Numbered from the stretch's first letter, positions 1-10,983 are shown. The stretch: DNA of 38,097 bases from Candidatus Altimarinota bacterium (GCA_013350285.1 JAAXWG010000002.1:262513-300609), one strand, 5' to 3'. Numbers and translations are program-made. The notes: generated by a model not told the origin, from the letters alone.

Positions 1-555
1 TTCAATGCTCCTATTGGAAATTGGGACACAAGTAATGTTACCAGTATGGAATATATGTTTGATGCTACTCCTTTTAATCAGGATATCTCTAACTGGAACA
101 CTGCTCAAGTTACCAATATGGCTAGTATGTTTGGTAGTACTCCTTTTAATCAGGATATCTCTAGTTGGAATACTGCTCAGGTTACTGATATGTCTTGAAT
201 GTTTTATGCCTCTCCTTTTAATCAGGATATCTCTAACTGGAACACAAGTAATGTTGTTGCTATGCATGAAATGTTTAGATATAATAATGATTTTAATCAA
301 GATATTTCTAATTGGGATGTAAGTAATGTTAAATACATGTGGGGAATGTTCTTTGATGACACTAACTTTAATCAAGATATTTCTAACTGGAACACAACTA
401 GTGCTGAAAATATGGGATATATGTTTTACTATGCTGATAGTTTTAATCAAGATTTAAGTTCTTGGAATGTTTGTAATGTTACTGACTATGAAAACTTTAC
501 AGAAGGTGCTTATTCTTGGATTCTTCCAAAACCAATATTTGGGACTTGTTGATAA
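1..555 (+). CDS. DUF285/BspA-type surface repeat protein, 3' part
   Basis: The gene enters from outside the window, so its start is missing. It is made of tandem repeats of about 25 residues with the core [13 protein letters not shown] followed by an M..MF motif, which is the DUF285 (BspA-like, Mycoplasma lipoprotein-type) surface repeat. Seven copies are visible. One in-frame TGA (196-198) falls in the repeat motif MSGMF, where glycine is usual. The repeat array ends with the common closing motif W-LPKP-F and then TGA-TAA at 550-555. Such repeats are known from exported, cell-surface adhesin-like proteins; the partner here is unknown. The following 430 bases look like a frameshifted continuation, so the true protein may once have been longer. 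Repeat family is clear; function is inferred. Confidence 0.85.
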
Positions 556-986
556 GGTAGAACCTTATATATTTATGTTTGAAAATAGTAGTAAATATAC
601 TTTTAATTGGATAATAATATTTGTGATATTAATGATATTGGAAAATTAATCTTGATGAACTCACTTTAAAAACTAATGAAATTATTCCATGAATTTCTCA
701 ACTTACATCAAGTGTAGTTTTTGTTGATGGAGTATATACTACAAGTTGAACTATATCTTATAATTATCACTTTCAAGCTAATATTGTTATTTCTTGGGGT
801 ACAAATTGTACTTATCAATGAAGAAAAATTACTTGAGTAACAACTCCTATTACAAATTATAGTTATAAATCAAATATTCTAAATCAGATAAATCCAATAA
901 GATATAATTATTATAATTCTCTTGCTGAAAATTATGGAATAAATTGAACTAATTATGATGATTCTAAACATATTTCAGACTTTTAA
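556..986 (+). pseudogene. Frameshifted C-terminal continuation of the upstream repeat protein
   Basis: No single frame is open here, but coding-like fragments follow each other: frame 2 at about 551-606 ([14 protein letters not shown]), frame 1 at about 607-650 (NNICDINDIGKLI) and frame 3 from 651 to the TAA at 984-986. The last piece contains IVISWGTNC and ENYGING and is clearly homologous to the C-terminus of the prepilin/beta-helix protein at 1085-3646 (IVISWGINC, KYGSNGN). The two copies align GGA with TGA at one glycine. Three apparent frame changes within about 100 bases suggest either a decayed gene end or indel errors in the assembly. The C-terminal module seems to be a shared surface-protein tail of unknown function. 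Confidence 0.6.
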
Positions 987-1010
987 TAATTAAGTATAAT
1001 TATTAAAAGT
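979..1010 (+). terminator. Perfect 14-bp hairpin at the end of the repeat-protein region
   Basis: A 14-bp perfect inverted repeat with an AGTA loop overlaps the final TAA. It is AT-rich and is not followed by a clear T-run, so it could be a weak terminator or an RNA-stabilising stem. Confidence 0.45.
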
Positions 1011-1024
1011 CAATATATATTTCT

Positions 1025-1053
1025 TTGTCTAAATTTTTTAGATATGATATTAT
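1025..1053 (+). promoter_or_regulatory. Possible sigma70-type promoter for the long prepilin
   Basis: TTGTCT (1025-1030) and TATTAT (1048-1053) are separated by 17 bases and lie about 30 bases before the ATG at 1085. In such AT-rich DNA matches of this quality arise by chance, so this is only plausible. Confidence 0.35.
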
Positions 1054-1084
1054 TTACTTACATCTATAACTTTATTTATTATTT

Positions 1085-3646
1085 ATGAAAAACAAAAATA
1101 AAAAATTAGCTTTCACATTTGTGGAACTTATTATTACTTCTGTCATAATTATAATTATTTCTACTATTGGATTTTATAGTTATTCAAAACATATAGGTAA
1201 CTCTAAAGATTCTGAAAGAGTATCAAATATGGTAAATCTTTCATCTTGATTAAAAGATTACAAACAAAATAAATGAATTTATCCCCTTCCTTCAGATTAT
1301 TTCACACTCACAAACTCTTGAACAGAGTTAGTAAAACAAGGAAAAATAGATAAATCATTTTCTTTGGCAAGTTTAAATAAAATTCCATTTGATCCAAGTA
1401 CTGATAATCCTTACTTATATTGAATAACTCTAAATAAGGAAGAATATCAAATTGCATCAACCCTTGAAAATAATTGAACTCCTATTGCTTTAGTAGAATG
1501 AGATTATAAAAGTGTATCAAAAAATATTCTGCCAAGTTTACTTATTGCTTACAATGGAACCGGAAATATAGATATAAGTAAAGAACCTTTCAAAAATAAA
1601 TTTATCCTCAATTGATTTCCTTATAATCTTCCCTACAATCTTGAAAATGGAACTCCTTTTAGTGCATCCTGAGTTGTTTTGTCTTCAATTTTAATAGAAC
1701 AAGATGAGAAAATATGGCAAAATATAGATTATAAAAGTTGTGAAGAAATATGTAATGCAGGAAAAAGCTTAGGTGATGGTGAATACCAAATCCTTACTAA
1801 TACTTGAGGACTCATAAATATAATTTGTGATTTTGATGAAGGATGAAGTTGTGAAAATGAAAGTACACTATCAGCAAATTTTTGTGTAAATCCTAAGCCT
1901 ACAAATGCTAATATTAATGTAGGAATACCAACTATGTCTAATCAATCTTGGCAAAATACAAATCCAAATAATCCTTGCTATTTTACTTGTAAAGCACATT
2001 ATACTTGGAATGGAATAAATTGTATAGCAGATACCCAAATATTTACTTGTTGAGCAAAACCAGAAAATACCTCTTGGAATAGTATAAATTCTTATACTCA
2101 AACTTGGGATGGATCTAACTGGATGCCTTCTGATAGTGAAAGCATTTATAGTACTACTACTACAACTAGTTGTCATTATGTTTGTTCAAGTTGATACTCT
2201 TGGGATGGAAGTAATTGTATAGTTTCTGGAACACTTATTTCTTGACCTTGTACTAATCTTCCTAGTAATACTCTTTATTACAATAATTCTTCTAATTATT
2301 CTCTTGTTGATGCTCCTACTTGAACCTCTCTTGATGCTCTATCTGCTTGATATTCTTCATCTCCTGATGATAATACTTGTCAATTTAAATGTAATTCTTG
2401 ATATTCTTGGAATGGAAGCAATTGTGAATTAGATACCCCTGATGAAATAAAAGAAATTTTTGCAGATGAAAGTGAATATAGTAATAATTGGAATAATAAT
2501 ACTTGTAGTCCTGATACAATGAATGTTATAAATATTCTTCCTTGAACTAATACAATTCCTAATACACTTAATGAAAATACAATATATAAACTCATAAATT
2601 GAAATTATATAACTACAAATCCAATTGAAATTTGATGAGATTGTGTATGACTTATAGGTGAAGAAAATACTATAATTTATAGTAATTCTCAATTAGAAAA
2701 TGGTGTAATAACTGCCTATTGAAGAGAAAATTCTATTATATCTAATATTAGTGTAGATAATGAATCAAACTGAGCTTGATGAAATCATGATAAAAATCGT
2801 CTTTGAACTTATTTTGAAGGATTAAGAAATAGTACTTTTAAAAACATTAAAATATACAATTCTTATTACAAATGAATTCGGTTACACGATGTAGATATTT
2901 CAACATTTGAAAATTTACAAATTTATAACAGTGGTGATTATTGAATTTTCTTTAGAGATTCAGACAAGAATACATTCAATAATATTCAAACTTATAATAA
3001 TCAGGGATTATGAATATGAAATGATGGAGGAGAATTTAATACTTTCAATAACATTCAAAGCTATAATAATAATTATTGACTTATCCTTCATGGATTACAA
3101 AATAGTATAATAAGTAATGTACATGCCTATAATAATTATTATACTGGAATAGATTTTGCTTGGTCAAACAATAATAGTATAAATAATACTTATATTTATA
3201 ACAATTATGTTGGAGTGAATATATCTGAATCTTACAATAATAAATATTATGGTGATATAAAAATGTTTTGAAATGATTATATTGCAGTATGAACAGATGG
3301 AAATGATAGCTTTTTAAGTTCTTGAAATTCTTCTGAAAACATCCCAAGTAATGCTCAACTTTGATCAAGTCTTGATTTTTGAAATGGTGCTATTATAACA
3401 CTATGACTATCTGTCACATGTAATTATCATAGTAATCCAAATATAGTTATCTCATGGGGAATAAACTGTTTAGATAGAGGAAGAAAAACAAGTGGATTAA
3501 CAACTCCTGTTACAAACTATCTTTATGGAAATGATATACTAAAACAAAATCAACCAATTAAATATAACATTTCAAATTCTTTATTTGAAAAATATTGAAG
3601 CAATTGAAATGAATATGATACCAATAAATATATAGGTGAATTTTAA
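1085..3646 (+). CDS. Prepilin-like protein fused to Cys-rich repeats and a beta-helix (853 aa)
   Basis: The N-terminus (about residues 8-35) is a type IV prepilin helix: LAFTFVELIITSV, with the conserved Glu at +5 and Ala rather than Gly at the -1 cleavage position. A globular pilin-like part follows (residues 36-260, homologous to the protein at 3797). Next come Cys-rich units of the type C-x-SGYSWNGSNC (about residues 290-460), in which TGA fills the glycine position of SGYSW. A low-complexity Asn/Tyr-rich stretch (about 560-760; FNNIQSYNNN, NNTYIYNN) then looks like a right-handed parallel beta-helix of the NosD/PbH1 kind. The tail IVISWGINC...GEF matches the fragment at 777-986. Ordinary pilins have 130-250 residues, so this is a very long one, probably a tip adhesin or minor pilin displayed by the pilus. 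The role is inferred. No Shine-Dalgarno is visible. Confidence 0.82.
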
Positions 3647-3649
3647 TAT

Positions 3650-3681
3650 AAAAGGAGTTGCTTTAAAAAGCAACTCCTTTT
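3650..3681 (+). terminator. Rho-independent terminator
   Basis: A 14-bp perfect stem (AAAAGGAGTTGCTT and its complement) with a short AT loop lies directly after the stop codon at 3644-3646 and runs into T-rich DNA. Confidence 0.85.
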
Positions 3682-3796
3682 ATATTAAATATTTTATTTA
3701 CCTTTTTATTTTTAATAAAAAAATTTCAAAGTCTTACCCTTGCTATTTTTCATATTTCTTTATACTTTTATAAGTTAACTATAATATTATTTTTCT

Positions 3797-4543
3797 ATGA
3801 AGAAACAAAAAACTGCATTTACTTTTGTAGAGCTTATCATAACATCTGTAATAATTATAATGCTTTCTACCCTTGGTTTTTTTAGTTATTCAAAACATAT
3901 AAGTACATCAAGAGATGCTGAAAGAATGGCTCATCTATGAAACATAAATTCTTCTCTCAATCTCTATAAACAAAAAAAATGAGCTTACCCTCTTCCTTGA
4001 GATAATTTTAGTTTTACTAATTTATGATTAGAAATAGTAAAACAAGGGAAAATGAATGAAAAAATGAGCCTTTCTACTCTTGATTCTCTTCCTCTTGACC
4101 CATACCTTCATATCCCCTATATTTATTCTATTACTCAAAATAGGCAAGAATTCCAAATATGAACAAGTCTTGAAAATAATTGAAACTCAATTGCTTTATT
4201 ATATTGAAGCTATAAAACTGTAGCAAAAAATATTCTTCCAAGTATTATGATTGCTCATAATGGAAGTGGAAGTGTGGAAATTACAGATAACTCATATAAA
4301 AATAAATTTATTGTTGATGGAACAAGGCACAATCTTCCTTATAATCTTGAGAATTGAATTCCTTTTAGTGATGGAATAGGTTTTTCTTGAGTTATAGATG
4401 ATATAAATACAAGAATTCCTCAAAATAGAGATTTTGAAAATTGTAATGAGATATATGAGGCTGGGAAAAGTATAGGAAATGGAGAATATCAGATTCTTAA
4501 TTCTAGCTGAAGTCTTGATAATATTAGCTGTATTTTCCCTTAA
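3797..4543 (+). CDS. Prepilin-like protein, short paralogue (248 aa)
   Basis: The N-terminal KTAFTFVELIITSV and hydrophobic stretch to about residue 30 match the type IV prepilin class, again with Ala at -1 and Glu at +5. The rest aligns along its length with residues 1-260 of the protein at 1085 (shared SYSKHI, DAER/DSER, KNILPS, NGEYQIL) and then stops at TAA. It therefore looks like the pilin module alone, without the Cys-rich and beta-helix extension. About a dozen TGA codons lie in frame and are read as Gly. Likely a minor pilin or pseudopilin. ATG 3797 is chosen because it places the usual short basic leader (MKKQK) before the cleavage site. Confidence 0.82.
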
Positions 4544-4642
4544 ATATAATATATTATTAATTATTGATAATATTTTTGACATATTTAAAATTATGTTTTA
4601 TAATATATCTATATCTTCAAAATATATTATAAAATTATTATT

Positions 4643-5281
4643 ATGGATGAAGGAAAAACACAAACAAAAATAAGTATAAGTAGTCTAAAAGCTGATTTTG
4701 ATAAAGATAAAATTTCAACTTCTCCTTCTTCTTTAAAGGATGAAAAGTCTAAAATTGAAGAGAAGAAAATAAATATTATTGAAGAAGAAAAAACAAAAGA
4801 GGATATTTCCCTCTCTTGAGAAGAAATAAACTGAACTTGAGAAATATTGAAAGAAGAAAATAGTGATGAACTCTTTACAAATTATACTCCTATTTTTGAA
4901 AAAAGAAGAATAAGTTTTCTTGAAAGACTAGAAGCTCTAAAAAAGAAAGCAAAAACAAATTATAAATTTATACTTATTATTATTTTTGTTTGATGAATAA
5001 TAACCTGATCAATCATTTATTTAGATCCACAACATCAGTCTTTCCCAAATTATAAAGCAAATGTACTTAATATTGTAAGTAAAATAAAATGAGATAAAAA
5101 TATCAATACTTCAAGTATAGAAAATAAAGAACAAATAAATATAAGTGGTCTTTCTCTTTCATGAACTATTAAAGCAGATGAAGAAAATAACTCTATCTTA
5201 ACAACTGAAAAAGAGCAAATAAAAATTGAAAGAGAGAAGGTTTGAAGAGAAAAAATTAAAGAATATTTCAAAAATCATTAA
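4643..5281 (+). CDS. Single-pass membrane protein of unknown function in the pilus block (212 aa)
   Basis: I do not recognise the family. Residues 1-85 are charged and Lys/Glu/Asp-rich with no signal peptide. One transmembrane segment lies at about 112-135 (KFILIIIFVGGIITGSIIY). The remaining 75 residues are polar and rich in Asn, Ser and Glu. Topology is probably N-in, with a short outer domain. Its position between prepilins and pilB, and its own downstream terminator, suggest a pilus accessory role comparable in place (not visibly in sequence) to PilN/PilO-like assembly proteins. That is inference only. Three in-frame TGA codons fall within or next to the membrane helix. Confidence 0.72.
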
Positions 5282-5300
5282 TCTTAAATATAAATTTTTA

Positions 5301-5337
5301 AAATCCTCTTTAGAGTAAGTCTTAAAGAGGATTTTTT
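5301..5337 (+). terminator. Rho-independent terminator
   Basis: Stem AAATCCTCTTTA with complement TAAAGAGGATTT and a T-run, 20 bases after the stop of the 4643 gene. It separates that gene from pilB. Confidence 0.85.
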
Positions 5338-5440
5338 ATTAAAGTTATTATTTTTATTTTATCAAGTATATTTTCTTCCTTTTTATCAAAATTAATGTTA
5401 AAATGGTATAAAATTGAAAATAACCAAAAATAACTAAATT

Positions 5441-6670
5441 ATGGAACAGGATAAAAATGTGATTATACAGTCTATGCAAATAAAAAAAGATGTCTGAGAT
5501 ATTGTAGAATATGTCAATTGGATTTTTAAGTCTGCTATAGAACAAAGAGCATCAGATATCCATATAGAACCTACTGAATTTTTTCTTATGGTTCGTTTTC
5601 GTCAAGATGGTGATTTTCTCATTATTGATAAACTAGATAGAGAAAATATATCAAGCATTGTTACAAGATTAAAAGTACTTGCAAAAATAAAAATAGATGA
5701 AAATAAAAAACCTCAAGATGGAAAAATAACTTATTATTATGAAGTAGAAAATAAAAATATAGATATAAGGCTTTCTACCCTTCCAACAAGTTATTGAGAA
5801 AAGGTGGTAATGAGAATTTTGAAACCAGATGCAACTCTTACTAATATCACAAAACTTGGGCTTATTGATGTAAACTTGGAAAAAGTAAGAGAGGCTCTCA
5901 AAAGTAAATATGGTATTATGCTTGTTGCTTGACCAACAGGATCTTGAAAATCAACAACTCTTTTTTGAATACTTAAAAATTTTAATCCTCTTGATTACAA
6001 TATATCAACCCTTGAAGATCCAATAGAGTATGCAATAGAATATGTAAACCAATCTCAAGTAAAACCAGATATTTGATATACCTTTGCAACAGGACTGAGA
6101 AGTCTCGTAAGGCAAGACCCTGATATTATAATGGTTTGAGAAATAAGAGATAAAGAAACGGCAACTCTTGCGGTAGAAGCAGCACTTACCTGACATCTTG
6201 TACTTTCTACTATCCATACAAATAGTGCAACTGGAACTGTACAAAGGCTTATCAATATGGGAGTAGAACCTTTCTTGCTTTCTAGTGCGATGAAGATGGT
6301 AATCAGTCAAAGGCTTGCAAAAAGAATGTGTCCTTTTTGTAAAAAAGAAAAAGTACTAAGTGAACAAGTAAGAAAAAAAGTAGAAGGATTTTTGAAACCT
6401 ATTATGGAAGAAGAAGAATTAAAAAACCTCGTTTTTTATGAAGGAGCTTGATGTGAGAAATGTAATAATTCATGATATAAGTGAAGAATGTGAATTCATG
6501 AAGTTCTCATAGTAGGAGATTATCTCGAATCTATGATACTTGAAAGAAGAAGTGCAAATGAAATGGCTGAAAAAGCTATAGAACATTGAATGATAACTAT
6601 TGTTCAAGATGGTCTTATAAAAGCAGCTCTCTGAGAAACAACCGTTGAAGAAGCACTTAAACTTATATAA
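5441..6670 (+). CDS. pilB: Type IV pilus assembly ATPase PilB (GspE/VirB11 family), 409 aa
   Basis: Cytoplasmic hexameric motor that powers pilus extension. Walker [10 protein letters not shown] is at residues 164-172, with its first and third glycines encoded by TGA. The Asp box follows (EDPIEY), then Walker B IIMVGEIRD (about 229-237) and the His box [12 protein letters not shown]. The C-terminal zinc knuckle typical of PilB/GspE rather than PilT is present: CPFC at 297-300 and C338-x2-C341. The protein begins right at the ASDIHIEP domain (residues 33-40), so the N-terminal MshEN/N1 domain of usual PilB proteins (about 560 aa) is missing. A TATAAA box lies at 5407-5412. A phosphatase and pilC follow in the same direction. 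Confidence 0.96.
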
Positions 6671-6691
6671 AATATTAACAAAAACAAAAAT

Positions 6692-9600
6692 ATGTTATTT
6701 AAGAAAAAAGAAAAAATAATTCCCAAAAAAGATATTACCATTAATAAAGAAATAATTAATGAGTCTATTATAAAAGATAATAATAGTAAAAAAGTAAAAA
6801 AGAAAGAAGAATCTAAAGTTCCCCTTCAAGAAAAAATAAAAAAAGAAGATATATTAATAGAAAAAATGGAAAATATAAACTCATTAGATAATCATAAAGT
6901 TTTACTAGAAACAAAAAATGAAACTAATAATAAAATTATAGAAGAAATAGAAAAAAATGTTGAAAATAAAAATGATAAAGACATAAAAAAATTAAAAAAG
7001 AAAAAAGAACTTGATACAAAAAAAGTAAAAGACTTTCATGATGTAGTAAAAGCTATTAATATATATATTTCTGAAAAAGATTGGGAAAAAGCTTATAAGG
7101 CAATAGAGGAAATAAGAAAAAAAGAAAAAAAGTCTCTTAATATACTAATAAATGGAATAGAAAATAATAACAAAAAATTAGATCTGAAAAAAAGATTTGA
7201 AAAAAATACTCTTATTATAAATAAACTTGAAGAAAAAATAAAAAAAGAAGAAAAAAAATACAATACTAAAATATCTTGAGAAAATTTTATATTAAAAATA
7301 AAAAATATAATTCCTTTTTTTTCAAAGATTCATAAACAGCAAGACTCTACTAGTCTTACATCAAAAATTCCATCAAATTATAATAAAGATAATTACAATA
7401 ATATTGTTACAAATAATGAAGCACCATTACAACAAAATAATATTGTTATAAATAATGAAAATATCATAAAAGTTGAGAAAAATGAGCAGGAACTTATTCT
7501 TCCAATTTCTGAATTAAAACCAATAAATGATATTAATAATGAATGAATAGAAGAAATTAAAAAAGAAGAATTGAAAGATAATACTCAAGATTCTTTAATT
7601 AATAAAGAGTTATTATTGAAAGAAGAAGAGAAGAAACAAGTTGAAATAATAAAAGAAGGTGTGATATGAAAAATATCAATTAGTCAAATGAAAAAAAATG
7701 ATGAAATACAAGAAAAAAATGAAACAGAAGAACAAAATAAAATAATAGAAGAACAAAAAATAGAAGATGAAAAAATAGAAGAAGAAAGAAAAAATGTTCT
7801 CATGGAAGAAAAAGAAGAAAATGATAAAATTTGAAATGATAAAAATAAAAAAAATTTAAAAAAGAAAAAAGAGCTTGATACAAAAAAAGTAAAAGACTTC
7901 CATGATGCAATAAATGCTATTGATATATATATTTTTACAGAAGATTGGGAAAAGGCTCATAAAGCAATAGATGAAATAAGACAAAAAGAAGAAGAGGCTC
8001 TTAATATATTTGTAAGAGCAATAGAAGATTCTAATAAAAAAAGAGAGGAAAAAAGGAGATTTGAAAAAAATGCTTTTATTATAAGTAAGCTTGAAGTAAA
8101 ACTTAAAGAAAAAGAACAAAAGTATAATGATAAAATATCTTGAGAAAGGTTTAAGCTTAAATTTAAAAAAATAAAAGAAGAAATTACACTTCTTTCAAAA
8201 ACTCATAGAAATCAAGAAGCTCTCAATCTCCTTTCAAATTTTCTTGAGGACAACAAGGATAAATATGTTGTTATACAATTTTACAACAAAGAAAAAAGAT
8301 CTATTCAAAGAGCAATAGAAAAAGATAGGATAAGAGAAGAAGTAAATGCGAAAAAAAATACTAAAAACGAAGCATTGAAACTTATTTGACAAACGATGAA
8401 TTTGGAAGAATGACAAGAACAAATAGAAGGTGGAGAAAATAAAGAATGACAAGAAAATAAATTCAAAAAAATATTTAATTTTTATAAAATAATACTTGAG
8501 AAAAAAAGAAAAAGAAAGCTTATAGATGAAGTAACTTCCCTTATAGAATCTCAAAATCAAGCAGAAATGGATATAGCAAAAAGTAAGCTTGAAAAAGTTC
8601 ACCAAGGTCTTATAAAAGAGCTTATGGTAAATAATATCAGAGGATATGAATTTTTTTGAAAAATACTTGGAGCAGATAAAATATCATGAGATACTTTTTG
8701 ATTTTTGGATGATAAAACAAAATATAATTTCTTTCTTTGAGATGCAACAGGACATTGAGTAAAGGCAGGACTTATTGTATCACTCCTTAATAGATTATTT
8801 AATAAATATTCTGTATGAAATCCTTTAAGAAAAATTGTATTTAATATTAATAATTGACTTAAACAAGATCTACAAAGTAGAAATTTTATAACTTGAATAT
8901 TTTTTGAAATAGAGAAAGAACATCCTCAAATAATACAATATGTTGGTATGGGACATGAGCCTATGTTTATATATAAGTCAAAAGAAAAAAGGGTTGAAAA
9001 ACTTATTCCATGAGGACTTGCATCTTGAATTAGAATAATTAAAGAAGAAGATGATGTTAGGATAAAAGATATTGAATTGGAAAATGAAGATATGCTTATT
9101 TGTTTTAGTGATGGTATTGTAGAAGCAAGAAATATGAGCTCTGAGCTTTATTGATTTGAAAAACTTGAAATATGTATACAAAAAAATTGAGAAGGATCAA
9201 ATATTACAAAACTTTATAATGCTATTATTGATGATGTAAAGTCTTTTAAATGATGAGCTAAATTTGAGGATGATGCAACTGTTATTATTTTAAAAAGAAA
9301 TGAATTAAAGGATATTATACAAGAAAAAGATAATTATCTTCAAGAAGTTGCTTCAAGGGAATGACTTTCTAATAAGACTGTTAAAAAAATGATATGAAAA
9401 ACAAAAGAACAACTTGAAGCAGAAATTGAAAAAATAAAAAAAGAAAAACAATTGTTAAATATCATAAAAGTACTTGAATGATATTATTATACCTGAGAAA
9501 TACTTATGCTCAAACAAGAAGCAATAAGATTTATCAAAGAATGATTCATTCATCCTAAAATAAATAAATATCTCAAACTTGCAATAGCAAATGAGACAAA

Positions 9601-9733
9601 ATATAAAGTAGAACAAAAAAATAAGAAAATAGAAAGTAAATATAATGTATTGAAAGAACTTATGAAAAAATGAGATTATATGACCGTTATAAAAGAATGT
9701 AATGAGATTATAGCAAAAGATGGAAATATATAA
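6692..9733 (+). CDS. Coiled-coil protein with C-terminal SpoIIE-type PP2C phosphatase domain (1013 aa)
   Basis: A 645-residue Lys/Glu/Asn-rich, largely coiled-coil region precedes a PPM/SpoIIE-type Ser/Thr phosphatase domain at about 645-867. The domain keeps the full metal-binding set: SGDTF (about 665), GDATGHGVKAG, GMGHEP, CFSDGIVEA and EDDATV (about 860). A module of about 95 residues starting DTKKVKDFHD occurs twice, near residues 108-200 and 396-490. It carries DWEKA-KAI-EIR, which resembles a TPR-like helical hairpin. A third helical region closes the protein (about 900-1013). Several glycines of the active-site loops are TGA. SpoIIE phosphatases usually dephosphorylate anti-sigma antagonists or partner proteins; no STAS substrate is seen here. 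The gene sits 21 bases after pilB and 25 before pilC, so control of pilus assembly is a reasonable guess. The start is the first ATG after pilB. Confidence 0.88.
7013..7291 (+). repeat. Intragenic duplicated module, copy 1
   Basis: Encodes about 93 residues from DTKKVKDFHDVVKAI to KISGENF. It matches copy 2 at 7877-8155 over its whole length with many substitutions, which points to an old duplication within the phosphatase gene. Confidence 0.8.
7877..8155 (+). repeat. Intragenic duplicated module, copy 2
   Basis: Encodes DTKKVKDFHDAINAI to KISGERF. The shared anchors are DWEKA, KAI-EIR-KE, RFEKN and ISGE; TGA encodes Gly in the last motif of both copies. Confidence 0.8.
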
Positions 9734-9758
9734 ATTTACCCTTTAAAAAAAAGAGAAA

Positions 9759-10976
9759 ATGCTTACTTGAGCTTTTTACGACAAATACTGAAACTTTGAT
9801 AATACAAAATTTCTCAAACTTCTTGAGGAAGCAAGAAAGATGCAAATAAAATCCCAATTAAAAAGTTGAGGATCCTCTTTTGGAAAAGAAATTTCTCTCT
9901 TTAATAAGGTTTCTAAAAAAGAACTTCGGCAATTTATAAATAAACTTTCTATCTTCATTAATTCTTGAATTGATATTAAATGAGCCTTAAGTATCCTTGT
10001 AAAACAGGTTAAAAACCCTTTTATGAAAAAGATAGCAACAGAAATAAAAAATAATATTGATCATGGTATAGGAATAAATGAAACAATGAGACAATATCCA
10101 AAAGTATTTGATGGATTAACTGTTTCTCTTATAGATGTAGGAGAAAAAACTTGAAAACTTGGAAAAATACTTGCAGAACTTGATGATAATCTTTTAGAAA
10201 GTATAGAATTAAAAGGAAAAGTAAAGTGAGCAATGATTTACCCTGTAATTCTTCTTAGTCTTACCCTCCTCATGGTAGTTGGTATGATGACATTTATTGT
10301 TCCAAAAGTAACAGAATCATTTAAAAAAACAGGAACAGCTCTCCCATGACCAACTCAAATTATTGTAAATATATCAGATTTTTTTATTGCAAAATGGTAT
10401 GTTATTATTATTTCTATCTTTATAACTATTATTTCTGTTAAAATTATTTGAAAAACTTATATAGGAAAAATTTCTTTTGCTAAATTATTTGTTAATATGC
10501 CTATATTTTGATATGTTGTAAAACAATCAAATATCGTTTATTTCATCAAATCTTTTACCATACTTCTTGATTCCTGAGTTCTTTTACTTGATTCTCTAAA
10601 AACTGCAAGTACTGTAGTACCAAATATGCTTTATAAAAAAGAGCTTGTAAGAATAAAAAATGAAGTGGAAGTGTGACTAACTATATCAAAATCCCTTGGT
10701 CTTAATCTTGATTATGAAGAATGAGTATATCTCAATAAGCTTTTTTCAGAAGAATTTGCTTATGTTATAAGTACTTGAGAAGAAACATGAACACTCTCAG
10801 ATTCTCTTAAAAAAATAGGAGGAAATTACAATGGAGAACTAAAAAGGTATATTGGAAATATGTCGAGTATGATGGAGCCTATTATCATTGTTATTGTTGG
10901 TGTACTTGTTGGTAGTATTATCATTGCAGTTATGCTTCCTTTCTTTGAAATGGGAAGTATTGCAAAGAAAATGTAA
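9759..10976 (+). CDS. pilC: Type IV pilus inner-membrane platform protein PilC (405 aa)
   Basis: Polytopic GspF/PilC protein with two copies of the T2SSF domain (about residues 60-185 and 260-390). The first has the family pattern LSIFINSGIDIKGALSIL, then GEKTGKLGKIL. The second has LLDSGVLLLDSLKTAS, then STGEETGTLSDSL. Hydrophobic helices lie near residues 155-185, 205-235 and 365-395 (EPIIIVIVGVLVGSIIIAVM), as expected. The length matches usual PilC (about 400 aa). It anchors the PilB/PilT motors and the assembling pilin. It closes the pilB-phosphatase-pilC run and is followed by a strong terminator. Many glycines are TGA. Confidence 0.95.
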
Positions 10977-10983
10977 AACAATT

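Noticed and set aside
60-480. Regularly spaced direct repeats resembling a CRISPR array
   Set aside because: The repeats have a period of about 75 bases, are translated in one frame and encode the DUF285 motif, with no separate unique spacers.
6692-9733. Two separate genes (coiled-coil protein plus phosphatase)
   Set aside because: The frame is continuous with TGA = Gly, with no TAA/TAG and no good internal start near the phosphatase domain.
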